Below, one piece after another: positions 27,014 to 35,755 of a DNA stretch of 64,000 nucleotides. The stretch is from NCBI GenBank assembly GCA_019357535.2, contig CP079956.2, positions 62,001 through 126,000 on the forward strand, read 5' to 3'. The notes below the pieces were generated by a model, which ran no database searches, was not told the DNA's origin, and saw only the letters and a program-made list of their open reading frames with translations. The stretch is from Macrococcus sp. 19Msa1099. Its GTDB lineage: Bacteria > Bacillota > Bacilli > Staphylococcales > Staphylococcaceae. The first letter of the stretch is position 1; every line of letters begins with the position of its first letter. Position numbers and translations under genes: made by a program.

Positions 27014-27087
27014 ACTAAAATAAAGATGCTATATCAAGTTATATTTTATAGCATCTTTATTTTTATTTAATTATCATGTATAGAAAT

Positions 27088-29331
27088 TTATATATCAAAT
27101 TCTATTTCTTGGTTTGCTAAGTTTTGAATCTCTAACTGATTTTCAATAGTAATAGGAGCGACAATCCATTGCCGTGCCCGACAATCATTAATAAATTTAT
27201 TTATTCTATTTTTTCCATTACGTTCTTTTAATGTAATTACAAGCCCGTAGTTCAAATTTAATGCATTATTGTTATTCAACCTATCTGTTGCAGAAATACG
27301 AAATCCCCAACTACCATTTGAAATCTTTTGTGGTCCTTTATGGTTGGTTGTAATTTTCTCTTTTAACACTTTGGTATTATCCCATTTTCGAAATTCACTT
27401 CTAGCATCTTCTTCTGTAGTATATGCCCCAACTTCGTATTGTTTATCCTTATTAAAACTATTTATCTTTGATTTATGATCCAATCGACCAAACTTAATAT
27501 TTAGTTCAGTATTTGAATAATCTACACCTTGATTTCTAGAACAGCGAGGAAAATAAGTAAGAGTTATCTTTGAATAGTAAGGATGACAATTCGTCTTGAT
27601 ATCTAAAGGCACAGGAATATTATAGGAATAATTATAAAAGTCCCTTACTCGATCATAAATATAGAATTTAATCTCATCATTCTTACCTTTAACAACTTCT
27701 TCAATTTTTATAGGTACAATCCCATATCCCACTGTATTTATATCTTTATCATTGGTTTCCCAAGGGACTGCAGAGTCAATAATTAGTGCTTTTGCTACCT
27801 CTCTGGGAAGCTTTAAGATATCAACTAGATAACTTATTTTTCTCGCAATCCATGGCGCTGCAAAAGAAGTTCCTGTAACTCGATCTTCACCTAATGGTTT
27901 ACAGACAATTATTTCATCTCCTCTTGTTCCGCCATAATAACTAATATCAGGTTTATTAAAGAAAGATAAAACCGGACCGTGTCTACTATAATCAACTATT
28001 TTTCCTTCTTTGGATACAGAGTTTACTACTATTGAATTCAATGAGTCTGCTGGCGACCCTATTAATTTACTATTTGTATTACCCGCATCATTTGTACCTG
28101 CTACGACAAATATGACATCTAAATTTGATTGAAGTTCATCTAAAATAGCAGCAATAGGAGAAATATAGTTTTTATTTATTTCTTTATCTGAGCCAAGAGA
28201 TAGATTCCAGACTTTAATATCTTTATTCTCTATAACTATGCTCTTGATCATATTAGCTAGGGTAAAAGCACTAAATTTCTCTCCACTTGTTACCCCGAAG
28301 TGACGAACCTTAAATCTACCACATCCATCGTCTAAAGCGCTATTAAATGAAGGACCATCTACAATAATAGAACTTACTGCAGTACCGTGATTATAGTCTT
28401 TGGATTCTAACATTATATTAGGGTCAATCATATTTCGATATTCAACCCAATCAGAAAAATAAACAGATTTATCAAAATGAGTGTCGATTACACCAATTGT
28501 CGGTTCATTACTAGGAGAAGGAATACTAATTGGAGAAAAAGATTTTATTTCGTTATCACTATAAGTGTCGAAGTTGCTTAAGTCTGTAACAGCCATGGAA
28601 ATGATATAAGGGGTTACATTTAATATTTTCTCTAATGCATTAGGCGTTACCCAAGCTGTATTGGTATCTAAAACTCTATATTGATTATATTGAATATCTA
28701 AATCCTTAAGTAACTTGTTAATCTCATATTCAGTTTGATAAAAGGATATTATGTGGCTTTCTATATTTTCAATGCGTTTATCTTCTACATAGAAACATTC
28801 GATATTAGCTATATCAACTAATATTTCTGAAAAGGATGTTCTTTTTACCGAAGATTCAGTATAATCAATGTCATAAACTTGATTAATAATATTATTTATG
28901 ACTTCCTTATTGACTATCTCTTCATTAATATAGGTAGTAAATGTTTTATATGCCTCTTCTAATTTTTTGATGCTGCTTCTTAAATATTCTATAGGTACAT
29001 AATGAGTTATTTCATGCTTTTTATTTAAATCATCTGAAAACTTCACTCCAACTACAGTCTGATGCGTAGAACTTTTATTATTTTCAGCTAATATTATTCT
29101 TGACCTTCTTGATTTTGATATAAGATCTACATATTTAATTGTTATAAAAATATTTTCAAAAATTCTATCTTGTGATTCCCAATATAATAAAATATCTTTA
29201 AGTTGATCAATCAGTACTTTAAATTTGCTGAGATTAAAATACTGATTCTTATTTACATTTCGACTTCTAGATTGTCCTGGTGTGTAAGGTTGAGATTGGA
29301 TGCTTCCTCTTAAACCTAGTAATTCATTCAT
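27088..29331 (-). CDS. Subtilisin-like serine protease, IetS-like
   Basis: A 747-residue S8-family protease without a signal peptide, so cytoplasmic. Catalytic triad visible: Asp in PTIGVIDTHF (about residue 282), His in YNHGTAVSS (about 318), Ser in VTGTSFAAPW (about 487). About 260 N-terminal residues precede the catalytic domain and a ~200-residue beta-rich domain follows. Its ATG overlaps the stop of the AAA+ gene by 8 bp, indicating coupled translation. Subtilase/AAA+ pairs are known as IetAS, described from Ti plasmids as a stability (toxin-antitoxin-like) module and later listed as antiphage. Homology is judged by domain pairing, not alignment. Confidence 0.85.
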   Translation of the reverse strand: MNELLGLRGSIQSQPYTPGQSRSRNVNKNQYFNLSKFKVLIDQLKDILLYWESQDRIFENIFITIKYVDLISKSRRSRIILAENNKSSTHQTVVGVKFSDDLNKKHEITHYVPIEYLRSSIKKLEEAYKTFTTYINEEIVNKEVINNIINQVYDIDYTESSVKRTSFSEILVDIANIECFYVEDKRIENIESHIISFYQTEYEINKLLKDLDIQYNQYRVLDTNTAWVTPNALEKILNVTPYIISMAVTDLSNFDTYSDNEIKSFSPISIPSPSNEPTIGVIDTHFDKSVYFSDWVEYRNMIDPNIMLESKDYNHGTAVSSIIVDGPSFNSALDDGCGRFKVRHFGVTSGEKFSAFTLANMIKSIVIENKDIKVWNLSLGSDKEINKNYISPIAAILDELQSNLDVIFVVAGTNDAGNTNSKLIGSPADSLNSIVVNSVSKEGKIVDYSRHGPVLSFFNKPDISYYGGTRGDEIIVCKPLGEDRVTGTSFAAPWIARKISYLVDILKLPREVAKALIIDSAVPWETNDKDINTVGYGIVPIKIEEVVKGKNDEIKFYIYDRVRDFYNYSYNIPVPLDIKTNCHPYYSKITLTYFPRCSRNQGVDYSNTELNIKFGRLDHKSKINSFNKDKQYEVGAYTTEEDARSEFRKWDNTKVLKEKITTNHKGPQKISNGSWGFRISATDRLNNNNALNLNYGLVITLKERNGKNRINKFINDCRARQWIVAPITIENQLEIQNLANQEIEFDI

Positions 29332-30388
29332 GTTTTTTAACCTCTCTTGATAATGTACTGATAGAAATACCTGTAATTTTTTCTAAGTCACTATATGTGA
29401 ACCCTTGTTTTTTAATTTCCGATAATGATTTGCCACCTATATCTTCTAATATATTTGTGTATAAAATTTTAAGATGACTATATGCATCATTTTTAGATGA
29501 AAAAGCAAATGCAACTTTTATTAAATTTTTTAAATCAGCAGGATATGGAATTTTTTCATATAAATTTATAATTTTATTAAATAAAATTACTTCTTTACTT
29601 TGATCAGCTGTTTTTTCAAAATATTTTTCATAGAGAGAAGTAGCAATATCATTTAAATCATTTCTTGTATACCTGTTAAAATCAACTTTCACCTCAAATC
29701 TTCTCGTTAAAGCACTATCTAAATGATTATACAAGTTTGTAGTTGCAAAAATGTAAATATTATCATTTACACTATCCAAGCCGTTCATTAGTGTAGTTGT
29801 AACTCTTCCCATTTCTCTTAAATCGTTCATATCCATACGATTCATAGCTAAAGCATCAATTTCATCAAAAAGAACAATAGTTGGTTCAAATAATGAATTT
29901 AATTCTTCAAATGTCTCATTTAAATTTTTTGAAGTTTGTCCAAGTTTACTGTCAATAATAGAGCTAAAATTAATAATCTTAATTTTTATATTTAAAATTC
30001 TAGAAATTTGAAACACTGATTGGGTTTTTCCTGTACCCGGTGCACCATAAAAAAGAAAAGAATTTAGTCCTCTGTTATGCTTTATACTGTTAATTATTCC
30101 ATTAATATCATTTGTTATGGATTGTGGTAATAGAAGAGATTCGTTATTATCTATTTGTTTTTTTACTTCATTAGTATGTTCTTTAGAATTACTAGTTTTT
30201 GATAGAGTTTTAACTTCCTGGGGAGAAAGAAAATCAAAACCAGAAAGTTGTGATAATATAAATTCTGCAAGTTGTATATCACCTGTTTTATCAAATTCCT
30301 CAGCTATTTTATAAGCTGTAGTTCTAAATGAAGCATCGTTATTTTCTATATGATATTTAATTAAATCTAAAACGTCAGATTTTTTCAT
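29324..30388 (-). CDS. AAA+ ATPase partner of subtilase, IetA-like
   Basis: A 354-residue single-domain AAA+ ATPase: Walker A GAPGTGKT (about residue 115), Walker B IVLFDEIDAL, sensor/arginine region FATTNLYNHLDSALTRRFE. A C-terminal helix-turn-helix (GFTYSDLEKITGISISTLSR) is an unexpected addition that could let the protein bind DNA or autoregulate. ATG 30388 is 7 bases after AAAGGAGG; an ATG at 30394 is too close. In known IetAS modules the ATPase restrains or activates the protease; here the ATPase gene comes first. Confidence 0.83.
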   Translation of the reverse strand: MKKSDVLDLIKYHIENNDASFRTTAYKIAEEFDKTGDIQLAEFILSQLSGFDFLSPQEVKTLSKTSNSKEHTNEVKKQIDNNESLLLPQSITNDINGIINSIKHNRGLNSFLFYGAPGTGKTQSVFQISRILNIKIKIINFSSIIDSKLGQTSKNLNETFEELNSLFEPTIVLFDEIDALAMNRMDMNDLREMGRVTTTLMNGLDSVNDNIYIFATTNLYNHLDSALTRRFEVKVDFNRYTRNDLNDIATSLYEKYFEKTADQSKEVILFNKIINLYEKIPYPADLKNLIKVAFAFSSKNDAYSHLKILYTNILEDIGGKSLSEIKKQGFTYSDLEKITGISISTLSREVKKHE

Positions 30389-30604
30389 TTTCATACCTCC
30401 TTTAATAAATAATATATCAAATTTGAAAAAAAAGATATGATTATCGGTATTTATTTTAGAATAATGAAAAAATGATTCCATTAATGAAAAATATGTCGAA
30501 ATAAATATTTATATTAGTTTTCAGTGTTAGAAATCAAATATGATTAAGAAATATTCTATACCATTATCTGAATTGTCATATTATTTATCATTGTTTTGCA
30601 ATGA

Positions 30605-31065
30605 CTACTATGATAGATGCTAGATTTAGATATATTCCACTTCTTTTCGCTAGGTTTGAGAGATATTCCGTTATCTACTGGTGTCTTGAGGAATTTAATA
30701 TCACTATCGTTACATTACTTAGATTCTTTGCCGAGACATCCTCTTACTCTGACAGACACTCTCTCTACCGCCAATTTTTCTAGGATTAAGTCATCCTCAA
30801 ATTCTGAGAAAACCACAAAGGAATGAATGATAAGCTGACTATTAGAACTTAATCAACCCATCGCGATATTCTCCTGAATACTATGGAAACACCCATCTGT
30901 CATTTAATACATCGTCGATAAAAATTAAATCTTCCGTATTTCTTCCAATCTGGTCTAATCTTCAAACAACAATAGCGTATAACTTCTAAGAAAATTCAAC
31001 AATTTGTTCAAATCCAAGACGTGTACTTTTTTGTACAACAGATCTTATCGGTAAATATTTTTAGT
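30605..31065 (-). pseudogene. Serine resolvase/invertase, heavily degraded
   Basis: On the minus strand, fragments in shifting frames follow the order of a Tn3-type resolvase: RLGFEQIVEF, then RLDQIGRNTEDLIFIDD (cf. DRLGRN), SIQENI, QLIIHSFVVFSEFEDDLI, and a C-terminal HTH DSDIKFLKTPVDNG...ISKSSIYH. Several stops and frameshifts interrupt it. It sits beside the Rep_3 gene, where plasmids commonly keep a multimer resolvase. Confidence 0.7.
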
Positions 31066-31075
31066 CTAAATCACT

Positions 31076-31948
31076 CTAGTTTTGCAAATAGTCACGATTC
31101 ATAATTATTTGCAAGGTCTCTTTCCTGTATTCTTCCAACTCTTCAGGTGTCATTTCTTTTTTGGAATTATTTGTTGGCTTCTTTTTTTCTGCTATCTCTT
31201 CTTCTAATAACCACTGAGGTGTCATTTCTATAGATTTTATCTTATTAGTACTAAACTTTTTTGGTGCTTCATATATCTCTTCTTTTTGAAAAGTAAACTC
31301 TAAGTGTGAGATTTTTCTGCCTCTTTTTATCTTATTGATTTTCAATCCAGTAAATACACCTTGTAAATCTTTTTGAACTATCTTAAGTACACGTTTATCT
31401 ATATCGGACATTTGGTAAGACTTAGGAATATCTAATCTTTCTCTAAAATCTTCTATATCAATTTTAAAGAAGCCTGTACGTCGATATTGCTTTAGTAATC
31501 TAAATACATTTTTTGAGTAACCTGATTGAATATTTGTTAGTTCTTGCAGCTCAAATCTAGTAAAATTACCTGTAAGATTATTTAATATATGCTCAAGTTT
31601 GGGATTAATCGATATTTCTAAAGTATTCTCTTCATCATCTAACTTATAATGTGTGAATAGAACAAACTTTTCAAAACTCCTGCCACTACGCTTAGTATAT
31701 GTAAGATTTAGCATTTTATCGTAAATACGTTCTAAATCATTAATAAATCTTTCTCTAGATCTGCTTGAATAATTACTTAAGGATTTAAGAGTTGTAAAGT
31801 CATACTTTACTGTTTGTACACCTTCGTCTTTAAGCTTCGTACATATAGCAAAGAATAAGTCTATTTCTACAGCGTTGAAGTTTTTTAAAGGTACTAAGTT
31901 CATTTCATTTTGATATTTAGTTACATAGCTTCTTTCTTGTTTAGACAT
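31076..31948 (-). CDS. Rep_3-family plasmid replication initiator
   Basis: A 290-residue theta-replication initiator with two winged-helix domains. The N-terminal half (NLVPLKNFNAVEIDLFFAIC) and the second domain ending INKIKRGRKISHLEFTF are typical of Rep_3 proteins. The C-terminus has IEMTPQWLLEE, shared with the initiator-like gene at 12.8 kb. ATG 31948 follows AGAGGTGAAAAG. Seven iterons lie directly upstream, supporting an iteron-controlled origin. Confidence 0.88.
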   Translation of the reverse strand: MSKQERSYVTKYQNEMNLVPLKNFNAVEIDLFFAICTKLKDEGVQTVKYDFTTLKSLSNYSSRSRERFINDLERIYDKMLNLTYTKRSGRSFEKFVLFTHYKLDDEENTLEISINPKLEHILNNLTGNFTRFELQELTNIQSGYSKNVFRLLKQYRRTGFFKIDIEDFRERLDIPKSYQMSDIDKRVLKIVQKDLQGVFTGLKINKIKRGRKISHLEFTFQKEEIYEAPKKFSTNKIKSIEMTPQWLLEEEIAEKKKPTNNSKKEMTPEELEEYRKETLQIIMNRDYLQN

Positions 31949-31971
31949 ACTTTTCACCTCTTAAGGGCTAT

Positions 31972-32141
31972 TCTAACATAACGTCCTTACAAAAACTATT
32001 TAAAGTCTAATGTAACAATTAGTCCTTTTTTTGTAACAAAACGACCTTTTAAATGCTACAAAATGACCTTCTAAGTGTTACAAAACGTCCTTTTATATGT
32101 TACAAAACGTCCTTTAAAAAGTAACAAATTGTCCTTTGATT
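31972..32141. repeat. Iteron array of the Rep_3 origin
   Basis: Seven head-to-tail units of about 22 bp, consensus TGTTACAAAACGTCCTTTTA, the central ones at 32032-32053, 32054-32075, 32076-32097, 32098-32119 and 32120-32141. Outer units (31972-31993, 32010-32031) are more diverged. Exact 22-bp phasing places each site on the same DNA face, as expected for initiator binding. Confidence 0.9.
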
Positions 32142-32810
32142 AACTCTATACCTATTGCGAGAGTAAGGATTAGAGACATCTAAAAGATTTTAAAAGGTTT
32201 TAAAAATATATTAAAAGATAAAAAAGGGGATTTTATATATATTTCATTAAAGAATTCATATATAAATAGCTTTTAAAATAAAAAACAATAGTTAATAAAG
32301 GTCGTTTTGTTACACGATTTCTTTAACCTATTTCAAAAAGGACATTTTGTTACTTGGATACTTTTAGTGTATTTAAATTTTTTCAACTGAAAATTAGCAC
32401 TATATACAAAAAATAACTCTTAATATGGAGTAAATTATATTTATGAAAACGACGCTTTGCTAGTATCATAAAAACACAGTAAATGTAACTACTTACTCAA
32501 CAACAAAATATATAAATTCAATACATCTTTAAATGTATATTTCAATCATTATTTATGATTTATTACGAGTAACACAATGTAAGTTATGCTATTTAATTTT
32601 TCCAGTCATGTAAGCTTTAAAAATATATAAATCAACAAAGAAAAATAATCCAAATGAAATAACACTGTGAGATATTTCAAACTATTCCCAAACCGATTAC
32701 AAAGTGACATAATAAGAAACGGAATTAATAAAACGTTTATAAAGATAACGGAACTTGTTAAGGTAACATCATTATTCATTTTTAAATTTAATCGGATTCT
32801 TTTTAATATT
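32142..32810. other. AT-rich origin region with two inverted iterons
   Basis: No convincing gene. Two iteron-like units in the opposite orientation lie at 32297-32314 (AAAGGTCGTTTTGTTACA) and 32335-32353 (AAAAAGGACATTTTGTTAC), about 180 bp from the array. The region between is rich in A/T and could be the unwinding element; inverted iterons often control copy number by pairing initiator complexes. The remaining sequence to the IS30 edge shows nothing definite. Confidence 0.6.
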
Positions 32811-33877
32811 TTCGTTTGTCAAAATAAGCTAGACAATTCCTCATCTTCGATGAAACTCATAAATACTTCCAATGGTGTTTTATAGCCCAGCGATTTTCTG
32901 GGACGATGATTAATATTTTGAGCAACACTAATGATATGATCATCAGTGACTGAATTAAAGTCTAATTCTTTATCTAATCCACTGCGTCTAAGTATCCCGT
33001 TAGAATGTTCATTCAATCCACGTTGCGACGGAGTGCCGGGGTCAGCAAAGAATATCGAGATATCGTGTCGTTTACAGATTGTTTTCCAGTTGGAGAACTC
33101 CTTACCACAATCGAAAGTAATCGATTTAAATATATGAGCAGGTAAAGCTGAAAACATAGAGTGAAGAGCATCTTCACTATCATCTGCCTTGCGACCTTGA
33201 GGTCGTACAGTGATAATCATCTTAGAGATTCTTTCTACTAAGGTTATGACAGCACTCCCATGATTACGGCCAATGATAGTGTCACCTTCAAGATGACCAA
33301 ATTCTTGAAAGAAGAAAGGAAACTCTTCTATTCTTTCAGAAATGTGTCTTTTGAAAGACTGTCTACCTCTTTTTTCACAATGACCATTTGGCTTCCTTTT
33401 ACCTTTCATAGGTAAAGATTGTACCGAAAAGACGTTTTCCTTAAACATTCTATAAAGAGTTTTTACAGAACAATCAATCGGGTGTTCACCTCTGCCAATA
33501 ATGGTGTCAGGTGTCCAGCCATCGGCTACTTTTTCTCGAATATAAGCTGACTGATTTTCTGGAAGTACTATTCTATGTCTGCCACAATTTGATTTTCTTT
33601 GCTTATACTCTTGGTAATATTCCAGTGCAGTTATACCTGTCTTAAGTGCATTTATTACGTTATAAATTGTCTGTCTTGATCGTTTCAATCTCTTTGCGAT
33701 TTCTTTTACCGAAAGATCTTGATGATAATATGATTCTATGAACGTGAGTTCATCCGTGTTAAGATGTTTATAGGCCATTCTGTACTAACTCCTTATGTTT
33801 TCTTTGGTCGGAAATACATATTGAGTTTAGCACAGAAGGCTTTTTTAGTTGTCTAGCTTAATTTTACAATCGACGAA
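32811..33877 (-). mobile_element. IS30-family element, copy 3
   Basis: Same ends as copy 2. It separates the Rep_3 replicon from the biosynthetic cluster. Confidence 0.92.
32819..33778 (-). CDS. IS30-family transposase (copy 3)
   Basis: Intact 319-residue DDE transposase with the same HTH and catalytic motifs as copy 2. A few substitutions are private (KADDSEDALH instead of KADDIEDALH; QSFKRHI; KTICKRHD), showing some age since divergence. Confidence 0.95.
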   Translation of the reverse strand: MAYKHLNTDELTFIESYYHQDLSVKEIAKRLKRSRQTIYNVINALKTGITALEYYQEYKQRKSNCGRHRIVLPENQSAYIREKVADGWTPDTIIGRGEHPIDCSVKTLYRMFKENVFSVQSLPMKGKRKPNGHCEKRGRQSFKRHISERIEEFPFFFQEFGHLEGDTIIGRNHGSAVITLVERISKMIITVRPQGRKADDSEDALHSMFSALPAHIFKSITFDCGKEFSNWKTICKRHDISIFFADPGTPSQRGLNEHSNGILRRSGLDKELDFNSVTDDHIISVAQNINHRPRKSLGYKTPLEVFMSFIEDEELSSLF

Positions 33878-33954
33878 ATAAAAATTTCACATTTTAATTA
33901 ACAAGTAAATAAATTACTATATAGATTAAATTATTTACTCGCTGAAAAACATTG

Positions 33955-34005
33955 ATAATAACCCTATAAAGTTAGTATTTAAAAAACTTTATAGGGTTAT
34001 TATCA
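33955..34005. terminator. Terminator of the biosynthetic operon
   Basis: A perfect 20-bp stem: GATAATAACCCTATAAAGTT (33955-33974) and its complement (33986-34005), with an 11-base loop, 60 bp after pyrD. A/T-rich tails on both sides. Confidence 0.85.
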
Positions 34006-34064
34006 TAATGCATATTCTTAATTTCTGATCTTTATATGAGCGTGGAGATATCGATTATATATTA

Positions 34065-35123
34065 CTATGTTTGACTACCAATCATTTCACTTATGTTAGA
34101 AATATTATTTTCATTCATATAATCTATCAATTTAAGATTAATTTTCTTTACTATAGATGGTCCATCATATATAAGAGCTGTGTATATTTGAATGATTGAA
34201 GCTCCAGCTTCAATCATTTTAACTACTTCATCGGCATTAGAGATACCTCCAGTTCCAATTATAGTTAAATTTCTACCTACTTTTCGATATATATGTTTGA
34301 TCATTTTTAAATTTCTATCATACAAGGGTTTACCACTTAATCCACCATGTTCAACAGAATATTTAGAAAAAAGTCCATCTCTATTTTGAGTAGTATTAGC
34401 TACTATTATCCCTTCAAAATGCTCTGAAATAAGAGGTAAAATTTCATCCAATAACTCATAAGATATATCACTTGTTATTTTAATAAATATTGGTAATTCT
34501 ATATTTTGAGTGGATTTTAATTCATTAATTTTTTTAATTAAACTTTCTAACATATCTAATTGATGAAAATCTTGTAATCCCTTTGTATTGGGCGAGCTAA
34601 TATTAATAGTAAAATATGGAGTATCATTAGAAAAATATTCTATCACTTTTATAAAATCATTTATTCTATCATTAGTATTTTTATTTATACCTACATTTAC
34701 TCCCACTGGAATTTCATAATTGAATTTTTTGTAATTTAATCTAGTTTTATACATACCACTATTATTAAATCCCATCCTATTAATGATAGCTTTATCTTCT
34801 TTTAATCTAAATAATCTTGGTTTCTGGTTTCCTTCTTGTGGAAGGGGTGTGACTCCCCCAATTTCTATATGACCGAACCCTAAACTCTGAAGAATATATG
34901 CAACTTCACATGATTTATCAAATCCAGCGGCAAGTCCAATAGGATTTTTAAAGTTTATACCGTGTATATTATTTTCTAATAGTGGAGAATTCACAAAAAA
35001 TGTTTTTCTAAATATTTTTCTGAAAATAATGGATGATTGAATCAATTTTAATATATTTATTGTCTTATTATGTACATTTTCAGAGTCTATCAAAAATAAT
35101 ATTTTTTTTATAAATCTATACAT
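34065..35123 (-). CDS. pyrD: Dihydroorotate dehydrogenase, class 2 (quinone-type)
   Basis: A 352-residue flavoenzyme oxidising dihydroorotate to orotate at the membrane. The N-terminal amphipathic helix typical of class 2 is present (MYRFIKKILFLIDSENVHN). FMN/substrate motifs: NPIGLAAGFDK, NRMGFNNSG, the catalytic-Ser segment NISSPNTKGL, IVANTT and GTGGISN. Last gene of the cluster, 2 bp after pyrE. No other de novo pyrimidine genes (pyrB, pyrC, pyrF) accompany it, so it probably serves the pathway or self-protection and not general pyrimidine synthesis. Confidence 0.93.
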   Translation of the reverse strand: MYRFIKKILFLIDSENVHNKTINILKLIQSSIIFRKIFRKTFFVNSPLLENNIHGINFKNPIGLAAGFDKSCEVAYILQSLGFGHIEIGGVTPLPQEGNQKPRLFRLKEDKAIINRMGFNNSGMYKTRLNYKKFNYEIPVGVNVGINKNTNDRINDFIKVIEYFSNDTPYFTINISSPNTKGLQDFHQLDMLESLIKKINELKSTQNIELPIFIKITSDISYELLDEILPLISEHFEGIIVANTTQNRDGLFSKYSVEHGGLSGKPLYDRNLKMIKHIYRKVGRNLTIIGTGGISNADEVVKMIEAGASIIQIYTALIYDGPSIVKKINLKLIDYMNENNISNISEMIGSQT

Positions 35124-35125
35124 AC

Positions 35126-35755
35126 TTAATTGTTCCTAGCTAGATACTCTTCTAATCTTTTACACTCAGAAGTTCTATTTACATTTTTTAAACTGTCTAT
35201 TACATCTCTAATGCTTGATATACTATAAATATTCAAATTATATTTTTGGCTAATAAAATGACTTGCTAAAATATTGGAATCAATTCCATTCTCCTGTCTG
35301 TCTAATGCCACTAAATAACCAACTAATTCTCCGTTAGCTTCTCTAATCATTTCAATTGTTTCCAATACTGTTTTACCAGAGGTCAAAACGTCATCTAATG
35401 CTAATACTTTTCTACTCTTTATTTCAGCACCTATAAATTTACCGTTATCTCCATAACTTTTTTCTTCTTTCCTATTAAATACATAGTCTATATTCATTTT
35501 ATATTTTTTGTTTAAAACAAAAGTAGTGGCTAGAGCTATTGGAATCCCTTTATAAGCTGATCCAAATATAACATCAAATTCTATTTTATTTTCATAAATA
35601 TAGTCAGCATAAAACTCACCTAAATCCCACAATCTCATACCATTATGAAACGAACCAAAATTGAAAAAATAAGGACTTTTTCTTCCAGATTTTAATGTAA
35701 AATCTCCAAATTTTATTATTTCATTGTTTACTATATATTCTGAAAAGCTATTCAT
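35126..35755 (-). CDS. pyrE: Orotate phosphoribosyltransferase
   Basis: A 209-residue type I phosphoribosyltransferase joining orotate or an analogue to PRPP. The PRPP motif KVLALDDVLTSGKT is intact near residue 120, and FTLKSGRKSPYFFNFG near the N-terminus fits the OPRT substrate region. ATG 35755 overlaps the end of the upstream PLP-enzyme gene by 8 bp. Specificity for orotate versus another base-like acid cannot be told from sequence. Confidence 0.9.
   Translation of the reverse strand: MNSFSEYIVNNEIIKFGDFTLKSGRKSPYFFNFGSFHNGMRLWDLGEFYADYIYENKIEFDVIFGSAYKGIPIALATTFVLNKKYKMNIDYVFNRKEEKSYGDNGKFIGAEIKSRKVLALDDVLTSGKTVLETIEMIREANGELVGYLVALDRQENGIDSNILASHFISQKYNLNIYSISSIRDVIDSLKNVNRTSECKRLEEYLARNN

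Noticed and set aside
30601-30826. Plus-strand frames in the gap beside the AAA+ gene
   Set aside because: The opposite strand shows ordered resolvase motifs, so these are shadows of a pseudogene.
31972-32141. Repeats considered as a CRISPR array
   Set aside because: Units are head-to-tail 22-mers without spacers and lie upstream of a Rep_3 gene, so they are iterons.
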